This document shows positions 21,752-34,050 of a stretch of 64,000 nucleotides of DNA, piece by piece. The notes below the pieces were generated by a model, which was given only the letters and a program-made list of their open reading frames with translations, did no database searches and had not been told where the DNA came from. The DNA lies in assembly GCF_029407905.1 (NCBI RefSeq), contig NC_073626.1, positions 85,525,482-85,589,481 of the forward strand, written 5' to 3'. A program made the position numbers and the translations under genes. This DNA comes from Bubalus kerabau. Taxonomy: Eukaryota; Chordata; Mammalia; Artiodactyla; Bovidae. Positions within the stretch are counted from its first letter, which is position 1. Each line of letters begins with the position of its first letter.

Positions 21752-21966
21752 TAAGCCAGTCTGTGTCTTTTGGTTGGAACAATTAATCCATTCACATTCA
21801 AAGTAATTATTGATATATATGTTCCTATTGCCATTTTCTTAATTGTTTGGGGTTTGTTTTTGAAGGTCTTTTTCTTCTCTTGTATTTCCTGACTATATAA
21901 ATCCCTTTAACATTTGTTGTAAAGCTGGTTTGGTGGTACTGAATTCTCTTAACTTTTGCTTGTCTG

Positions 21967-22553
21967 GGCGCCAAAATCACTGCAGATGGTGATTGCAGCC
22001 ATGAAATTAAAAGATGTTTACTCCTTGGAAAGAAAGTTACGACCAACCTAGATAGCATATTAAAAAGCAGAGACATTACTTTGCCAACAAAGGTCCGTCT
22101 AGTCAAGGCTATGGTTTTTCCAGTGGTCATGTATGGATGTGAGAGTTGGACTGTGAAGAAAGCTGACCACTGAAGAATTGATGCTTTTGAACTGTGGTGT
22201 TGGAGAAGACTCTTGAGAATCCCTTGGACTGCAAGGAGATCCAATCAGTCAACCATAAAGGAGATCAGTCCTGGGTGTTCATTGGAAGGACTGATGTTGA
22301 AGCTGAAACTCCAATACTTTGGCCACTTGATGTGAAGAGCTGACTCATTTGAAAAGACTCTGATGCTGGGAAAGATTGAAGACAAGAGGAGAAGGGGATG
22401 ACAGAAGATGAGATTGCTGGATGGCATCACCGACTCGATGGACATGGGTTTGGGTGGACTCCAGGAGTTGGTGATGGACAGGGAGGCCTGGCGTGCTACA
22501 GTCCATGGGGTCGCAAAGAGTCAGACATGACTGAGTGACTGAACTGAACTGAA
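21967..22553 (+). mobile_element. BovB 3' fragment inserted in L1 ORF1
   Basis: Starts GGCGCCAAAATCACTGCAGA, ends GACTGAACTGAACTGAA. L1 ORF1 antisense text breaks at TTTTGCTTGTCTG and resumes at AGCTTTTGATTTCTCC, so little or no target was duplicated. Confidence 0.92.
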
Positions 22554-22849
22554 AGCTTTTGATTTCTCCATCAGTTTTGAATGAGATCCTTTCTGGGTAA
22601 TCTTGGTTGTAGATTTTTCCCTTTCAGTACTTTAATATATACTACCATTCCCTTCTTACCTGAAGCATTTTTGCTAAAAGATCAGCTATTAAACATATGG
22701 GGTTTCCCTTGTATGTTACTTGTTGCTTTTCCCTTGCTGCTTTTAATGTACTTTCTTTGTGTTTAATCTTTGCTAGTTTGATTAGTATGTGTCTTGGTGT
22801 GTTTCTCTTTGGGTTTATCCTGTGTAGGACTCTTTGTGCCTCTTGGACT

Positions 22850-23310
22850 TAAATAACTATATCCTTTTCCATTTTGGGGAAATTTTCAACTATAATTTCT
22901 TCAAAATTTTCTCATGCTCTTTCTTTTTTTCTTCTTCTCCTGGGACTGCTATAATTCGAATGTTGGTGCATTTAACATTGTCCCAGAGGTCTATGAGGCT
23001 ATCATCAGTTCTTTTCATTCTTTTTACTTTGTTCTACTCTTGAGCAGTTATTTCCATCATTTTATCTTCCAACTCACTGATCCATTCTTCTGCTTCAGAT
23101 AATTATGCTATTGACTCCTTCTAGAGTATTTTTAATTTCAGTAATTGTGTTTGTCTCTGTATGTTTATTCTTTAATTCTTCTAGGTCTTTGTTAATTGAT
23201 TCTTGCACTTTCTACATTCTATTTTCAAGGTTTTTGATCATCTTCACTGTCACTATTTTGAATTTCTTTTCAATGTATATGCCTTTTGTTTCTTTTTTCT
23301 TGTCTTAATA
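22850..23310 (-). pseudogene. L1 ORF1 remnant
   Basis: Read on the minus strand the region encodes the ORF1 RNA-binding core entry (a DLWDNVKCTNIRII-like segment, near 22950-22995), preceded by a Lys/Glu-rich coiled-coil region with stops. ORF1 normally forms the trimeric RNA chaperone. Degenerate; no long frame survives. Confidence 0.65.
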
Positions 23311-24009
23311 TAATAATTAAAATTTTCAATATAATTTTGAATAGAAGTGTTAAGACATTGTTAATTTGTTCCCAATCTTAGAAAATGTTTAGTCATTTCC
23401 CATTAAGTTGGATGCTAGCTGTAGGCTGGTAGGCTGTTTTAAATGTTTTTTTTTTATTGATTTGAAGACATTTACTGAGTTGAAGTAGGGATAGTGTTAC
23501 TTCTGCTGAATTATATAAATTGAAGTGCTCATAGAGGTCACTTAATTAGAAAAGAAAAATTATAGGCCAACTCTTAATGAAAAGAATTTCAAAGAATATG
23601 CAGTCATTTTAAACTCACCATTGTCTGCCCTGAACCACAAATTGTTTATATTTCTGTTAAGTATAAACTCATTGTTTTTATAAAAAAAGTGAAAATAAAC
23701 TCTCTCAAATCCCACAAATTTTTGTCCTATTGCCATATTATTTCAGATTCCAACACCTCATGCTCAAAATCAAGTCCATGCAGTTGCAAAATCATGTGCA
23801 TGCAGTTCTTTGTGCATGGTTTCTCTTCATCTTAACCTTTGTATAAGATATGAGTTATGTATTTCCCATAACCAACATACAATGATAAGTTAGGCACAAG
23901 ATACTGGCAATAGGCACTCTTTTCAAAAAGGCACTCCTTCAGACAGAAGACATATGGCAATCTCTGGTCCATAGCAATTCTGAAATTCAGTCAGCCCTGT
24001 GTTGTCATT

Positions 24010-24010
<1 letters not shown>

Positions 24011-24047
<37 letters not shown>
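24011..24047. repeat. (AT)n microsatellite
   Basis: About 18 uninterrupted AT units; likely length-polymorphic. Confidence 0.95.
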
Positions 24048-24051
<4 letters not shown>

Positions 24052-24639
24052 TGCTCCATAGAAATACTCTCTGTGCCTATTGGCTTCTCCCTTTTAGCTG
24101 TTGGTTTCAACATTAGATTCACACTTCCTTCCTATATGAAATAACCTATGTTTCTAGCTGAGTAGTTTTCTCAGCCATCTTTTTGTCTGCTGGAAATTAG
24201 GAGCCTCAATGCCTTTTTAATTCTGTAATATCTCTTTTCCAGTTTAAGTTGTATAATTCTTTCAAAAATTCTGTAGACTTTATGTGTATCAATTTACTAT
24301 CCATTTCAACAGACAACACTCCAGCCATAAATATCTTCAAAATAAGCTCTTCTGTATATTGGACACTCTGCTTGAGTCAATGCCCTGAAGATTCTAGAAG
24401 CCCAAAATTTTAAAAGAGATAGTCTGTAAGAGTTTCCTAAGAACACTTTTCTCCTTAAAAGGCCTTTTTTTCTAGCTGAAAGGGTCTACAAAACACCATC
24501 TTAAGTCTCTGTGAGGTCTTAAAAATAGTTCTATACTTTCACCCTTAACTTCAATTTTACTCTTAGACTATGCTTTACTAAACAGGGAACTGAATTAAAT
24601 CTTTTTTCTGACACAATTTCTTTTTCCAATTTTTGATTT

Positions 24640-24676
24640 GTTTTTTTTTGTTTGTTTGTTGGTTGGTTGGTTTTGG
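24640..24676 (+). repeat. T-run, (TTTG)n and (TTGG)n microsatellite
   Basis: Compound simple repeat with a clean switch from TTTG to TTGG units. Confidence 0.85.
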
Positions 24677-25096
24677 CTTGGAAAGACTGTCCTGAGCTTT
24701 TAGTATGTTCTCTGTGTTAGAAAGCTTAAAGATTTCTTTCTTAGTTTGTCTCCCTCAGCTTTCATTTTGTTATGCATGGCTAGAAAAACTTTTGCCAGCA
24801 GATCTCTTTAGCAAGATATCTGAGATCATTAGGTTGCTTTTCTATTTTCCATATTGCTGCAGGCAACAGTTTTGCTAAGTGTTCTGTCTCTATATAACAC
24901 AGCTGACCTTTTCACTGGCCTCCAAAAGCATTTTGCTCTTTTTCCTTGAAGCCCTAATAGTCTTCCTAAGGCCATTTAAAGTTTCACCAATAGTTCCTTC
25001 CAGTTCCTGCCCATCACCCTGTCCCAGCCAACACTACGTTTTTTTTTATGATTTTTTGTTATCATAACATCTTACTTCCAGGCACCAAATTCTGCC

Positions 25097-25590
25097 CCTG
25101 TTATCTATTGCTACATAACGAATCACCTCAAAACTTCGAAGCTTAAAGCAGGAAATGAGTTATTATATCTCATGATTATGTGACTTAATAATTTGGGCAG
25201 GGCTCAGCTGGCTCATATTACTATTCTATATAATGTTCAATGATACCACTTGGTGGTATTCAGACACTCATTGGAATAGTCTAGAGGGTCAGGATGACTT
25301 CACACACATTTCTGGTGCCTGACTAACCAAGGGTGGCCAGGTGACTAAATTCCTGAGATTTTTGAGAACAGCATCTATATCTGGTTTCTTTGGCATAGCA
25401 GTTTCAAGAGGTGGATGGTTTTTCTAACCAAGTCAAGGCTCACAGACAAAGAAGGTGTTCCAAGAACCAAGTAGTTCAAGATGGAATCTCTTAAAGCTCT
25501 GGACGAAATACTGACTTGGGTATATATTAACTATATTCTATTAGTCAAAAATATCACAGACCTCACTCAGATTCCAGGTCAGTGATCATA
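25097..25590. repeat. Possible ancient LTR-type mammalian repeat
   Basis: Opens TGTTATCTATTGCTACATAA, then CACCTCAAAACTTCGAAGC, TTGGGCAGGGCTCAGCTGGC and ATTCTATTAGTCAAAA. This order is familiar from a common old mammalian repeat, but I cannot name the family with certainty. Right boundary approximate. Confidence 0.4.
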
Positions 25591-25884
25591 GAGTCCCTTC
25601 TCCTTGGAAGCAGTTTCAAAGAATTTTTAGTTATTCCTAATCTGCCACATCTCCTACTTCTATTTTCAACTATAATAAACTGTGCTTCTCAAGGTTTGGG
25701 TAAATTTTTCTTGTAGCACATGTTTGGAAACATTGAAACTTAGTTGCCAATTAGTAGAAGTTTTATTAGGGAAAACCCCTCTTATTAAGAATTAAAATAT
25801 AACCTGAAAATGACCTAGTTCTGTTCTTTGGAAGAACATGCCTTTAATATTGAAGAATCAGAGGCTTCCCATTAATTATCAGTC

Positions 25885-26150
25885 CTATCATTTATCAGTT
25901 GCATAATTCCAGCAGAATGTCTTGGTTTTCTCAATTATAAAATGAGGGAAGAAATGTTACACCTATGGTATGCATCTAATTTGGTCTAAACTGGACCACT
26001 TTGGGAAATACTAAAAATGAAGTGGCTGTATAAAACTGGGGCTAAGCTGGGTAAGTGAAGATCCATTGGCGTTTCTATTTCTCAAGGTTTTTATGAAGAT
26101 CAAATAAGGCTATATGTATCACTGGACATTCAAAATTATAAAATGTGTAA
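25885..26150 (+). repeat. Probable MIR SINE relic
   Basis: Sense MIR order with gaps: CATTTATCAGTTGCATAATT, TTTTCTCAATTATAAAATGA, later TTATGAAGATCAAATAAGGC. Divergent, so the call rests on motif order. Confidence 0.42.
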
Positions 26151-26572
26151 CAGAGACAAGATATTCAGAAGTATTCAAATATTTGGGGAATATGATTTAT
26201 GTCCTTAATTTAGACACGTCTAAAATGGTTTCTAACTCTATTTGATCTGCCTTTGATATTGGATAATACAAATATATGCTACTTTTCCTTAATTGTAGAA
26301 CTGGCATGATATAGTTTAAGACAATTTCTACTTACTCTGTTCCCAGGGAATTCTGAAGAGAGTTGATCACTACCTACTTTGCACAATAAGCTTCCCCACT
26401 ATTGCAGCTACTCTTGTGTCTTTTTAGTTGGTCATTTTTAGACTAAGTAATATCAGGTCCTTTATGTCTCATGTTTTCTCTTGTTAATACAGTTTGATAT
26501 TCATCATAGTAACTCCTCAACAGTTATAAGTCATAAATCTCAGGGTAGTTTAGGTAGGTAGACCACCTCTCA

Positions 26573-26717
26573 GGACTTCCCTTGCTGGCCTAGTGGTTGA
26601 GAGTCCACACTTCCACTTCAGGGGGTGTGGGTTTGATCCCTGGTCGGGGAACTAAGATCCCACATGCCTCACAGAGTGGCCAAAAAGCAAACAGGCAAGC
26701 AAACAAACAAAAAACCT
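26573..26717 (+). mobile_element. CHR-type SINE (tRNA head plus A-rich tail)
   Basis: GGACTTCCCTTGCTGGCCTA, ACTTCAGGGGGTGTGGGTTT, B box GGTTTGATCCC, GGTCGGGGAACTAAGATCCC, CACATGCC, GTGGCCAAAAAGCAAAC then (CAAA)n. This form lacks the long CHR body and differs from Bov-tA after the B box. No clear TSD. Confidence 0.8.
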
Positions 26718-26989
26718 GATTACCTATTAAATAAAGTTAACCTTTCACTTGAATATAGTGAAATCTTTAGCTTAGCACGTACAAATAAAAACCACTCTAA
26801 AACACACCAATTCAGAGTGGTTTATTTATACAGTATCAATATTCACTCTGATTTTCCAGGCCCAGGATATTATATCCAACTCTCTGGCATTATGTCTCAT
26901 GAATTCTTGCCTAACTCTAGATCTAGTTATATGTTGCTGGTATCACTTTTTGGTTCAGATAAAAAAGAAACAGTATCCAAGCAGCACTG
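26718..26989. other. Unique sequence
   Basis: No recognisable feature between the CHR SINE and the Bov-A2. Confidence 0.4.
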
Positions 26990-27264
26990 TTGCTGCTGCT
27001 GCTAAGTCGCTTCAGTCGTGTCCGACTCTGTGCGACCCCATAGATGGCAGCCCAACAGGCTCCCCCGTCCCTGGGATTCCCCAGGCAAGAACACTGGAGT
27101 GGGTTGCCATTTCCTTCTCCAATGCATGAAAGTGGAAAGTGAAAGTGAAGTCGCTCAGTCGTGTCCGACTCTTCGCGACCCCATGGACTGCAGCCTACCA
27201 GGCTCCTCTGTCCATGGGATTTTCCAGGCAAGAGTACTGGAGTGGGGTGCCATTGTCTTCTCCG
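26990..27264 (-). mobile_element. Bov-A2 SINE (dimer), well preserved
   Basis: Antisense (CTG)n, then two monomers joined by AATGCATGAAAGTGGAAAGT, ending GCCATTGTCTTCTCCG. CpGs such as GTCGCTTCAGTCGTGTCCGA are retained, which suggests a young copy. Clear TSD not found. Confidence 0.92.
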
Positions 27265-28396
27265 CTACCCTTGGTAATTCTAAGGTAATAGAAACCCGGA
27301 AGAAGAGTCCTGAACAAAGTCTGAAAAAAGATTTTCTCCAGAATAAAACTGGTCTTCAAAGACAGGAAACTTCTTCCTTGTGGGAACTGGAAATACCAGA
27401 TAAGAGCTCAGTCATTGGCTAGAATTCAGTTATGGGAGAACTAAGGAACAAGTTCAAATCCTTTGTAGCAACAATTTTGACTAAATCAGTCATTAAGAAA
27501 GTAGTGAGTGATTAATCCATAACTTTTTATATTCTTCTATCACAGGTCTAAAATCAGACCTTGGTTTGGATTTATTTGTAGAGAACTTTACCATAAGGAA
27601 AATGGAGTGCAATCACTGTGTTCAAAAACTGTACAATAAAATAAGAAGCATGGTCAAATTTGCCAAATGTGCTATAAAGAGAAATGAATACTTATAAAAT
27701 TAAGAACACTGAGAAGAAAGGATGTGTTAACAGGACAAGAAGACGTAGATCCAAGTCTAGAGCAGGGAACGTCTATCAGAGGGTTTAATGTTTATACATG
27801 GGTGGAGGAATCTCATGGAGGCAGTAGCAATCAAAGCGTGGGACATGCTATCATCCTTAAGTACAAAATATACATATCTATGATACTGAATGGCTGCAAG
27901 AAAATATTTAAAAATCATGACATAACTGCTATCCTTTCAGGATTTTATGCACTCATCACTTTAAATTTAATGTTATAAAGTTGAACACCCTTTGGATTAT
28001 GTTTAGAAATATAATTTTGGTACACATTTCTCCTACTTCTATAGTGGACTTTTATATTACTGTAGATCTTGAATATTTTCTTGCAGATTATTACAAAGTA
28101 TCAGTAGTGCTTGACTAAGTGACATCATTCTGAATGGAAGAAATTCCAATATTGCACATATTGTCAACAGTAGACTTAATTACGCTTTGAATTTTGAGCT
28201 TCCTCTATAGTATTAAGAATGAAAATTCTAAGCACTCTCTTTTCCTCTCTTTTTTAAGTATTCCCCAAAGAAACAATAATTAAAGAAACACTTCACAGTG
28301 CATAGTTTCATGGCTGTATTCAGCAGAGAGTCATTTGTTTTGATAAATTCTTTAACAATAATTCTGATTACAAGAATCTCTTATTTGAAAGTGATT
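27265..28396. other. Unique AT-rich sequence
   Basis: No gene or repeat recognised. The 84-codon open frame at 27724-27978 has no recognisable motif and is within chance expectation. Confidence 0.45.
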
Positions 28397-28408
28397 ATAA
28401 TAGTCACA

Positions 28409-28539
28409 GGAAATGGCAACCCACTCCAGTGCTCTTGCCTGGAGAATCCCAGGGATGGGGGGGAGCCTGGTGGGCTGCCGTCTCAGGGGTCGCACAGAGT
28501 CGGACACGACTGAAGCGACTTAGCAGCAGCAGCAGCAGC
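28409..28539 (+). mobile_element. Bov-A2 monomer with TSD
   Basis: GGAAATGGCAACCCACTCCA ... GACTTAGCAGCAGCAGCAGC with a G7 run (GATGGGGGGG) internally. Perfect 12 bp TSD ATAATAGTCACA at 28397-28408 and 28540-28551. Confidence 0.93.
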
Positions 28540-28551
28540 ATAATAGTCACA

Positions 28552-29793
28552 AGACAGAATTCATTATTTTTATTTTTGCAGCAGTTGCATTATGGGGGAT
28601 GAAATAGACTTTTATCTCTCTGAGTTTCCTTGTCTTTAGATTATTTTATGCTTGCAATATAATTGTATATAACTATGTTTTTATTATATGTTATTCAAAG
28701 ATGCTAAAATAAAAATTCAAAGTCTTTAAAAGTTTTTGAAAATAATACTTAAAAATTCTAGCTGATGGTTTTTGACGTTAAGAACATAATCAAAAACAAC
28801 AGTATTTATTGGTATAATTCAGCTGTGAGTTAAATATATTTTATTCTTTAAACATAATGCCATTCAACATTAAGTCCTGAGACAATAAAACAAATGTTAT
28901 TGCAGTAACAATCCTTCCCTTATTGAACTTATAGTTGAATTATTGCTAATTACAGTAGGCTTTTGCCTATTGCAAATTTTAAATCATTATAAGTAAACAT
29001 ACCCTTTTCTAACTACATTTATACTCATCATGTTTTAACTTGACCAACTAGTCTTCCAACTGCCTTTAGGACTTTTAGCCTTCCTTCTTAGTTTCCTATC
29101 TTTTCTCAAAGATTTTCTTAACTGCCTCAAAATAAGAAATTCCTAACCTAATATTTTAGGTATTTATACTATGGGTGAAAATGCTTTAGACTTCAAATAC
29201 TGAGTCCTCAGTTACAGTAACTTTAGAGATGTTAGTTACCGTATACCTTAATAATGTTTTAGATCAAATATTTGCCTTTTTTCCTCTACTGTTGAATTTT
29301 GTCTACTCTTAGGTTTCTCTTGATAAGCATCACAATCATATTTTTACATAATATTTTTGCTTTTTATTTAACCAGTTTTTTCTAATATTTTTCATTATTA
29401 TGCCCTATATATCTTTAGTATGTTTTGATAAAATGACGTTTATTTGCTCAATCTTAATTTTGCTCATATCACTCACAAGACAGAGGTAATGGTACTCTAC
29501 ATAATTTTTAGAAGATTATTTGTGCAAAAGTAATTCTAAAAATAAGATGACCACTGGGATTGAGGGGTCACAGTATCAAAAAAGGACATAGGAGACAAAG
29601 GACCATTTTTCTTCTTTACTACTGATAATAATTGGTTCTTGTGGCATTTTATTTGCTGTGCCAGAGGTTCAGTGAACACATTTATAAGATGGGAAAAACT
29701 AATACTTAATTATTTGAAAGCAGAAAACTTTCCTGAGCTACATTCTTGTCCTAAGATCTTAGATTCCCTGATCATTGATTTCCTTTTGGTCTG
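28552..29793. other. Unique AT-rich sequence
   Basis: No gene or recognisable repeat. Confidence 0.45.
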
Positions 29794-30009
29794 GAGCTTC
29801 CTCAAATGGCGCTAGTGGTAAAGAACCCAGCTGCCAGTGCAGGAGGTACAAGATACGAGGGTTTCATTCCTGGGTCAGGAAGATCCCCTGGAGGAGAACA
29901 TGGCAACCCACTCCAGTATTGTTGCCTGGAGAATTCTATGGACAGAGGAGTCTGGCAGACTAGAGTCCTTAGGGTGACAAAGAGTTGGACTTGACTAAAG
30001 TGACTTAAC
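29794..30009 (+). mobile_element. Bov-tA SINE, diverged
   Basis: GAGCTTCCTCAAATGGCGC, GGTTTCATTCCTGGGTCAGG, AACATGGCAACCCACTCCAG and GACAAAGAGTTGGACTTGAC. Older than most Bov-tA copies here judging by substitutions. Confidence 0.82.
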
Positions 30010-30147
30010 ATTTGAATTTTAAATCAATAGATAGACTCAGGATTATGCCTATAAATCTCTTGGTAGATGATTTCTAGAAAACTTTGGTCATTATCCTCCA
30101 TGGATTTCTACCATACTTTACTGTGTGTTTAAATAACATCTAATGTA

Positions 30148-30456
30148 CCAACCAGTCCATCCTAAAGGAGATTAGTCCTGGGATTTCTTTGGAAGGACTG
30201 ATGCTGAGGCTGAAACTCCAATACTTTGGCCACCTCATGCGAAGAGTTGACTCATTGGAAAAGACTCTGATGCTGGGAGGGATTGGGGGCAGAAGGAGAA
30301 GGGGACGACAGAGGATGAGATGTCTGGATGGCATCACTGACGATGCACATGAGTTTGGGTGAACTCCAGGAGTTGGTGATGGACAGGGAGGCCTGGCGTG
30401 CTGCGATTCATGGGGTCACAGAGAGTCAGACATGGCTGAGAGACTGAACTGAACTG
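30148..30456 (+). mobile_element. BovB 3' fragment with short TSD
   Basis: Starts CCAACCAGTCCATCCTAAAG, ends GACTGAACTGAACTG. Flanking AATGTA at 30142-30147 and 30457-30462. About 310 bp of the 3' end. Confidence 0.9.
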
Positions 30457-30566
30457 AATGTAAAATTGTTGGGATGTGGTCAGAACCACTTCATTAAAGG
30501 AATCAAGTGTGAACAAGTCTGAGACGATGGTCAGAGCATACAAAAGAAAAGGCTATGAGACACACA

Positions 30567-30888
30567 GGGCTTCCCTCATAGCTCAGTTGGTAAAGAATCT
30601 GACTGTAATGCAGGAGACCCTGGTTTGATTCCTGGGTCGGGAAGATCCGCTGGAGAAGGGATAGGCTACCCACTCCAGTATTCTTGGGCTTCCCTTGTGG
30701 CTCAGCTGGTAAAGAATCTGCCTGCAATGTGGGAGGCCTGGTTCGATCCCTGGGTTGTGAAGATCCCCTGGAGAAGGGAAAGGCTACCCACTCCAGTATT
30801 CTGGCCTAGAGAATTCCATGGACTGTATAGTCCATGGGGTCACAAAGAGTCAGACATGACTGAGTGACTGTCAGTTTCATCTCTAACC
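30567..30888 (+). mobile_element. Bov-tA dimer with TSD
   Basis: Two heads in tandem: GGGCTTCCCTCATAGCTCAG at 30567 and GGGCTTCCCTTGTGGCTCAG near 30687, the first unit ending at CCAGTATTCTT. TSD ATGAGACACACA / ATGAGACACATA at 30555-30566 and 30889-30900 encloses both units, so they moved as one element. Confidence 0.92.
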
Positions 30889-30942
30889 ATGAGACACATA
30901 CTGAATGAGGAGTTTTGAAAGAACGCTAATTCTATGATCTGT

Positions 30943-31128
30943 CATGCACGATACTGGATGCTTGGGGCTGGTGCACTGGGACGACCCAGAGGGATGGTAT
31001 GGGGAGAGAGGAGGGAGGAGGGTTCAGGATGGGGAACACATGTATACCTGTGGCGGTTTCTTTTTGATATTTGGCAAAACTAATACAATTATGTAAAGTT
31101 TAAAAATAAAATAAAATAAAAAAAAAAA
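30943..31128 (+). mobile_element. L1-BT 3' end
   Basis: CATGCACGATACTGGATGCT, GGGCTGGTGCACTGGGACGA, GGAGGGAGGAGGGTTCAGGA, GCAAAACTAATACAATTATG and the A-tail. Severely 5'-truncated; TSD not certain. Confidence 0.9.
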
Positions 31129-31439
31129 GAATTATCTTAAGTTGGGATCAAACCTCTCAACCTTTATGCTGCTTCCTATAGCTTTTTGTAGAAAATGAAA
31201 GAGAGGTACAGGAGGAAATAACAATTAGCTCAAAGAATAAATATAATTCTCTCCCAGAACACTAAAGAATATATTTTATTCCACTGTACATATAATATTT
31301 TCAAATAGTTGATACATTAATGATTAGTACTGATTACTATAGAACATGATGCCCTTTAAGTTCATAGTTAATCACTGATGGCATCTGCTTGACTTCCCTC
31401 CAACTGTAATTAGACTTGTGAAAATTTTAAGCGTCTCAT

Positions 31440-31540
31440 GGCCATTCCCTTCTCCAGGGTATCTTCTCGACCCAGGGATTGAAACTGGGTGTCCTGCACT
31501 GTAGGCATATGCTTTACCATCTGAGCCTCCAGGGAAGCCC
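31440..31540 (-). mobile_element. Bov-tA head half, antisense
   Basis: CCATTCCCTTCTCCAGGG, CGACCCAGGGATTGAAACTG, GCTTTACCATCTGAGCCTCC, AGGGAAGCCC. Only the tRNA-like half is present. Confidence 0.82.
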
Positions 31541-33349
31541 AGTATCATGAACACCATGTCATTATTAATTTTTCTCTATTAGTTTTGTTTTTCCTTTTGA
31601 TCTAACAAAAGATTACAGAGTATTATTAAACAGGTTCTAGCACTGATATCTGTCATATTTTGCATAACTACATTAACTGTACTTTATATATTATGTTTAC
31701 ATATAGTATTTTGCATAAATAGCAATTCTCAGAAAAGTACATATTGTGAGTGGACAATTACATTCAATAACATTTTACAATACTTTAGTTAGATTTCAGG
31801 AAAACAAACCTTAGGAATTTGGAAATTAGACATGGAATACATCATATAAGAAAAAATTTAAACAAAAATTATGTGAATGAATGAGGCTTATCAGGAAAAT
31901 AAGAATGAAATTACATTCTAAGGAAGGAGGAATAGCATGTACAAAGGTTTGGAAATAAGAGAGCAGAGTATAGTTAAGGTATATTGTATTGTAAAGTTGG
32001 AGACTGGAACAGGGACAAATCATCGGGCTAAACCTGTTTAGTCAATATTTTAGAAAAAATGAAGAGAAAAAAGTGTTACTTGTGTTCAATATAATCTTAG
32101 ATTTATTTTTTATTTAGATTTCTTATCATTGAAATTGTTATTATATATATATACATAACATTTTGACATTATGTATTTTATTTTTAGATATCTAAAATGA
32201 GCCAAAGAAAACTGTTTTTCTTAATATATGAATTCAGGGAAATTAATACCATATCTCAGTGCAAATCCATCAATAGAAACTGCATAATCCATTAAATGAT
32301 AGCAACATGATGCACTGTTTTAATCTATTGACTTTTAAGAAGTTAAAGTGTTGGCATTATTTCCAAATTTCACACATTTTTGCTTATGAATTTATCTGTT
32401 GACTTATGAAAAAGGTAACTATGTTAAGCTAATTTAGTGTTCACATTTTAAAAAAATGCCCTCAAATATTAAATCTTTCATCCCCTCTTATAGTCTGAAT
32501 ATAGATTAATTAATTGTCAAATATTTCTTTTCCCAATAAAGGATTTTATTAACATAATCTTGTTCAATATTTATATTATATTACCTCGTATGTCATAATT
32601 CTTATAATTTAATGGTTGCATCTTGAAATCATATTTTCCATAAGGCCTCCAAATCCATTCAGATAAACAAGAGAATAAATAACATTGCCTATAACTTATG
32701 GGCAGTATAACTAGGAGAGATGACTTCAAACTACAATTCACACAGACTGAGTAACATTCACAATAAACAAAAGTAAGTTCTGAAACTTTTAAAGAAATAA
32801 AAAATCAACAAGGATAGAAAAGAGGAAAGAGTGAGGAGGAATCCTACTGGGGACAAAATTCAGATCACATCAACCCTGGTAGGGTTTAACCTTGGTAGAA
32901 GAGTGTCCTACTCCCAGTGGAGAAAAACTGTGAAGAATTCTCTTAAGTGGTGGACTAGATTAAAACAAGGGACTTGGAAAGCATATGAGACCAGAGGAGG
33001 TTACAATCATGGGAATATACTACATTTAAGAACTAGGGCAGCCATGTAGAAGAGGGATGTATCAATTAGAAGCTTGGTTATGAAAGAACAAAAAACATTT
33101 GAAGATAAAGAGCTAATGAAAACAAGGAATGACTTTAATATGAATTAGGCTAATTGCAAATATAAAAGAAAACTATGAAATTCAAAATGGATATATATCA
33201 AAATGATGCAATATAAGAGGTGACTGAACTAAAGAATTGGTTGAAGAAAAAGACAAAGTCATACTAGTAATAAAAATTAATCACAAGGTAAAGTAGATGT
33301 GTTCAATAATAGTAAAAGATACAGACAATAAGAATGAACAAAGCCAAGA
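31541..33349. other. Unique AT-rich sequence
   Basis: No gene seen; scattered (AT)n runs near 32145. The sequence becomes A-rich toward the HAL1-like region. Confidence 0.45.
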
Positions 33350-34050
33350 AAATAAAAATAACAAGGATTAGGAAAGATCAAAGAGAATAAGTTGATATGA
33401 CTGGAGCCCAAGAAGAACAAAAACAAAACAATGAAACAGGACTAATATTTAAAATGACAATCTAAGAAAGCATCCCTGATATAAATAAAGGCTTGGTTTT
33501 GTATATATTGAAAAAGCCTTCCATGTGCTGGCAAAAATTTACTTTGAAATATGTTCTAGTAAAAATGCTGGACTTTAAAGATAAAAAAATTTCTTTCAGG
33601 CTTTCAGATTGAAAAAAAACAAAAAAGCAAGCCACTTACAAAAAAAAGAAAAATAACTTGGCATCAGAATTCTCAATGGCAACATTTAAATGATGACAAC
33701 AGTGGGATAGTGTTTTCAAATTCAAAGATAAAATGACAAGGATTTTACATCCATTCAAGATATCTTCTAAGAATTTGGTTAAAACAAAGCAGCTTAACAC
33801 TGTAAAAATGCAAGGAATATTACACCCTGAAGCTTGTCTCAAGGAATCTAATATGGACCAAATTTTATCCAGTTTTCAAATGCCAGGGACTTTTTGCCAA
33901 ATAGACCGATAATGAGGATTGAAAATATTTAGGTAGGTATATGTTTAAAAGATAGTATGTAACTTTCGTATGTGCTGACAAATTAGAAATAATGCAAATA
34001 AAAAGCAAATGAGAGGAGAAGGGAGACAGTCTCAAATAGGAAAAATCCAT
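33350..34050 (+). mobile_element. HAL1-like (half-L1) remnant
   Basis: GCTGGACTTTAAAGATAAAA, GCAAGCCACTTACAAAAAA, ACTTGGCATCAGAATTCTCA and GGATTTTACATCCATTCAAG track the 3' part of the ORF1-only HAL1 family in order. Heavily substituted with many stops; boundaries approximate. Confidence 0.5.

Larger units (their letters stand above)
19304..23310 (-). mobile_element. Artiodactyl L1 with ORF2 and ORF1 remnants, two BovB insertions, internal gap
   Basis: The T-run at 19304-19326 is its antisense A-tail. The 3' UTR follows (GGATAATTGCTTTATAG, CCCTCTGGGTTGATACAGAG), then the ORF2 end (GGCTGAGTAATATTCCATTG, GAGTGGGATTGCTGGGTC) to about 20108. After a BovB, ORF2 resumes at 20784 far upstream, runs through the endonuclease (21398-21751) and into ORF1 (ATAATTCGAATGTTGGTGCA region near 22955), ending about 23310. 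Roughly the RT half of ORF2 is missing. Confidence 0.78.
23311..25096. other. Unassigned AT-rich sequence
   Basis: No gene seen. Two microsatellites are listed separately. The right part (about 24680-25096) could be the degraded internal region of an old LTR element preceding the repeat at 25097; this is only a guess. Confidence 0.4.

Noticed and set aside
22914..23308. Hydrophobic plus-strand frames resembling membrane proteins
   Set aside because: They are the antisense of L1 ORF1 (T-rich complement of Lys/Glu-rich coding), which yields Phe/Leu/Ser-rich chance peptides.
24011..24047. Possible CRISPR-like or satellite array
   Set aside because: It is a plain (AT)n microsatellite; no spaced direct repeats occur anywhere in the window.
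25097..25590. Endogenous retrovirus with coding genes
   Set aside because: Only an LTR-like old repeat is suspected; no gag, pol or env motif is visible around it.
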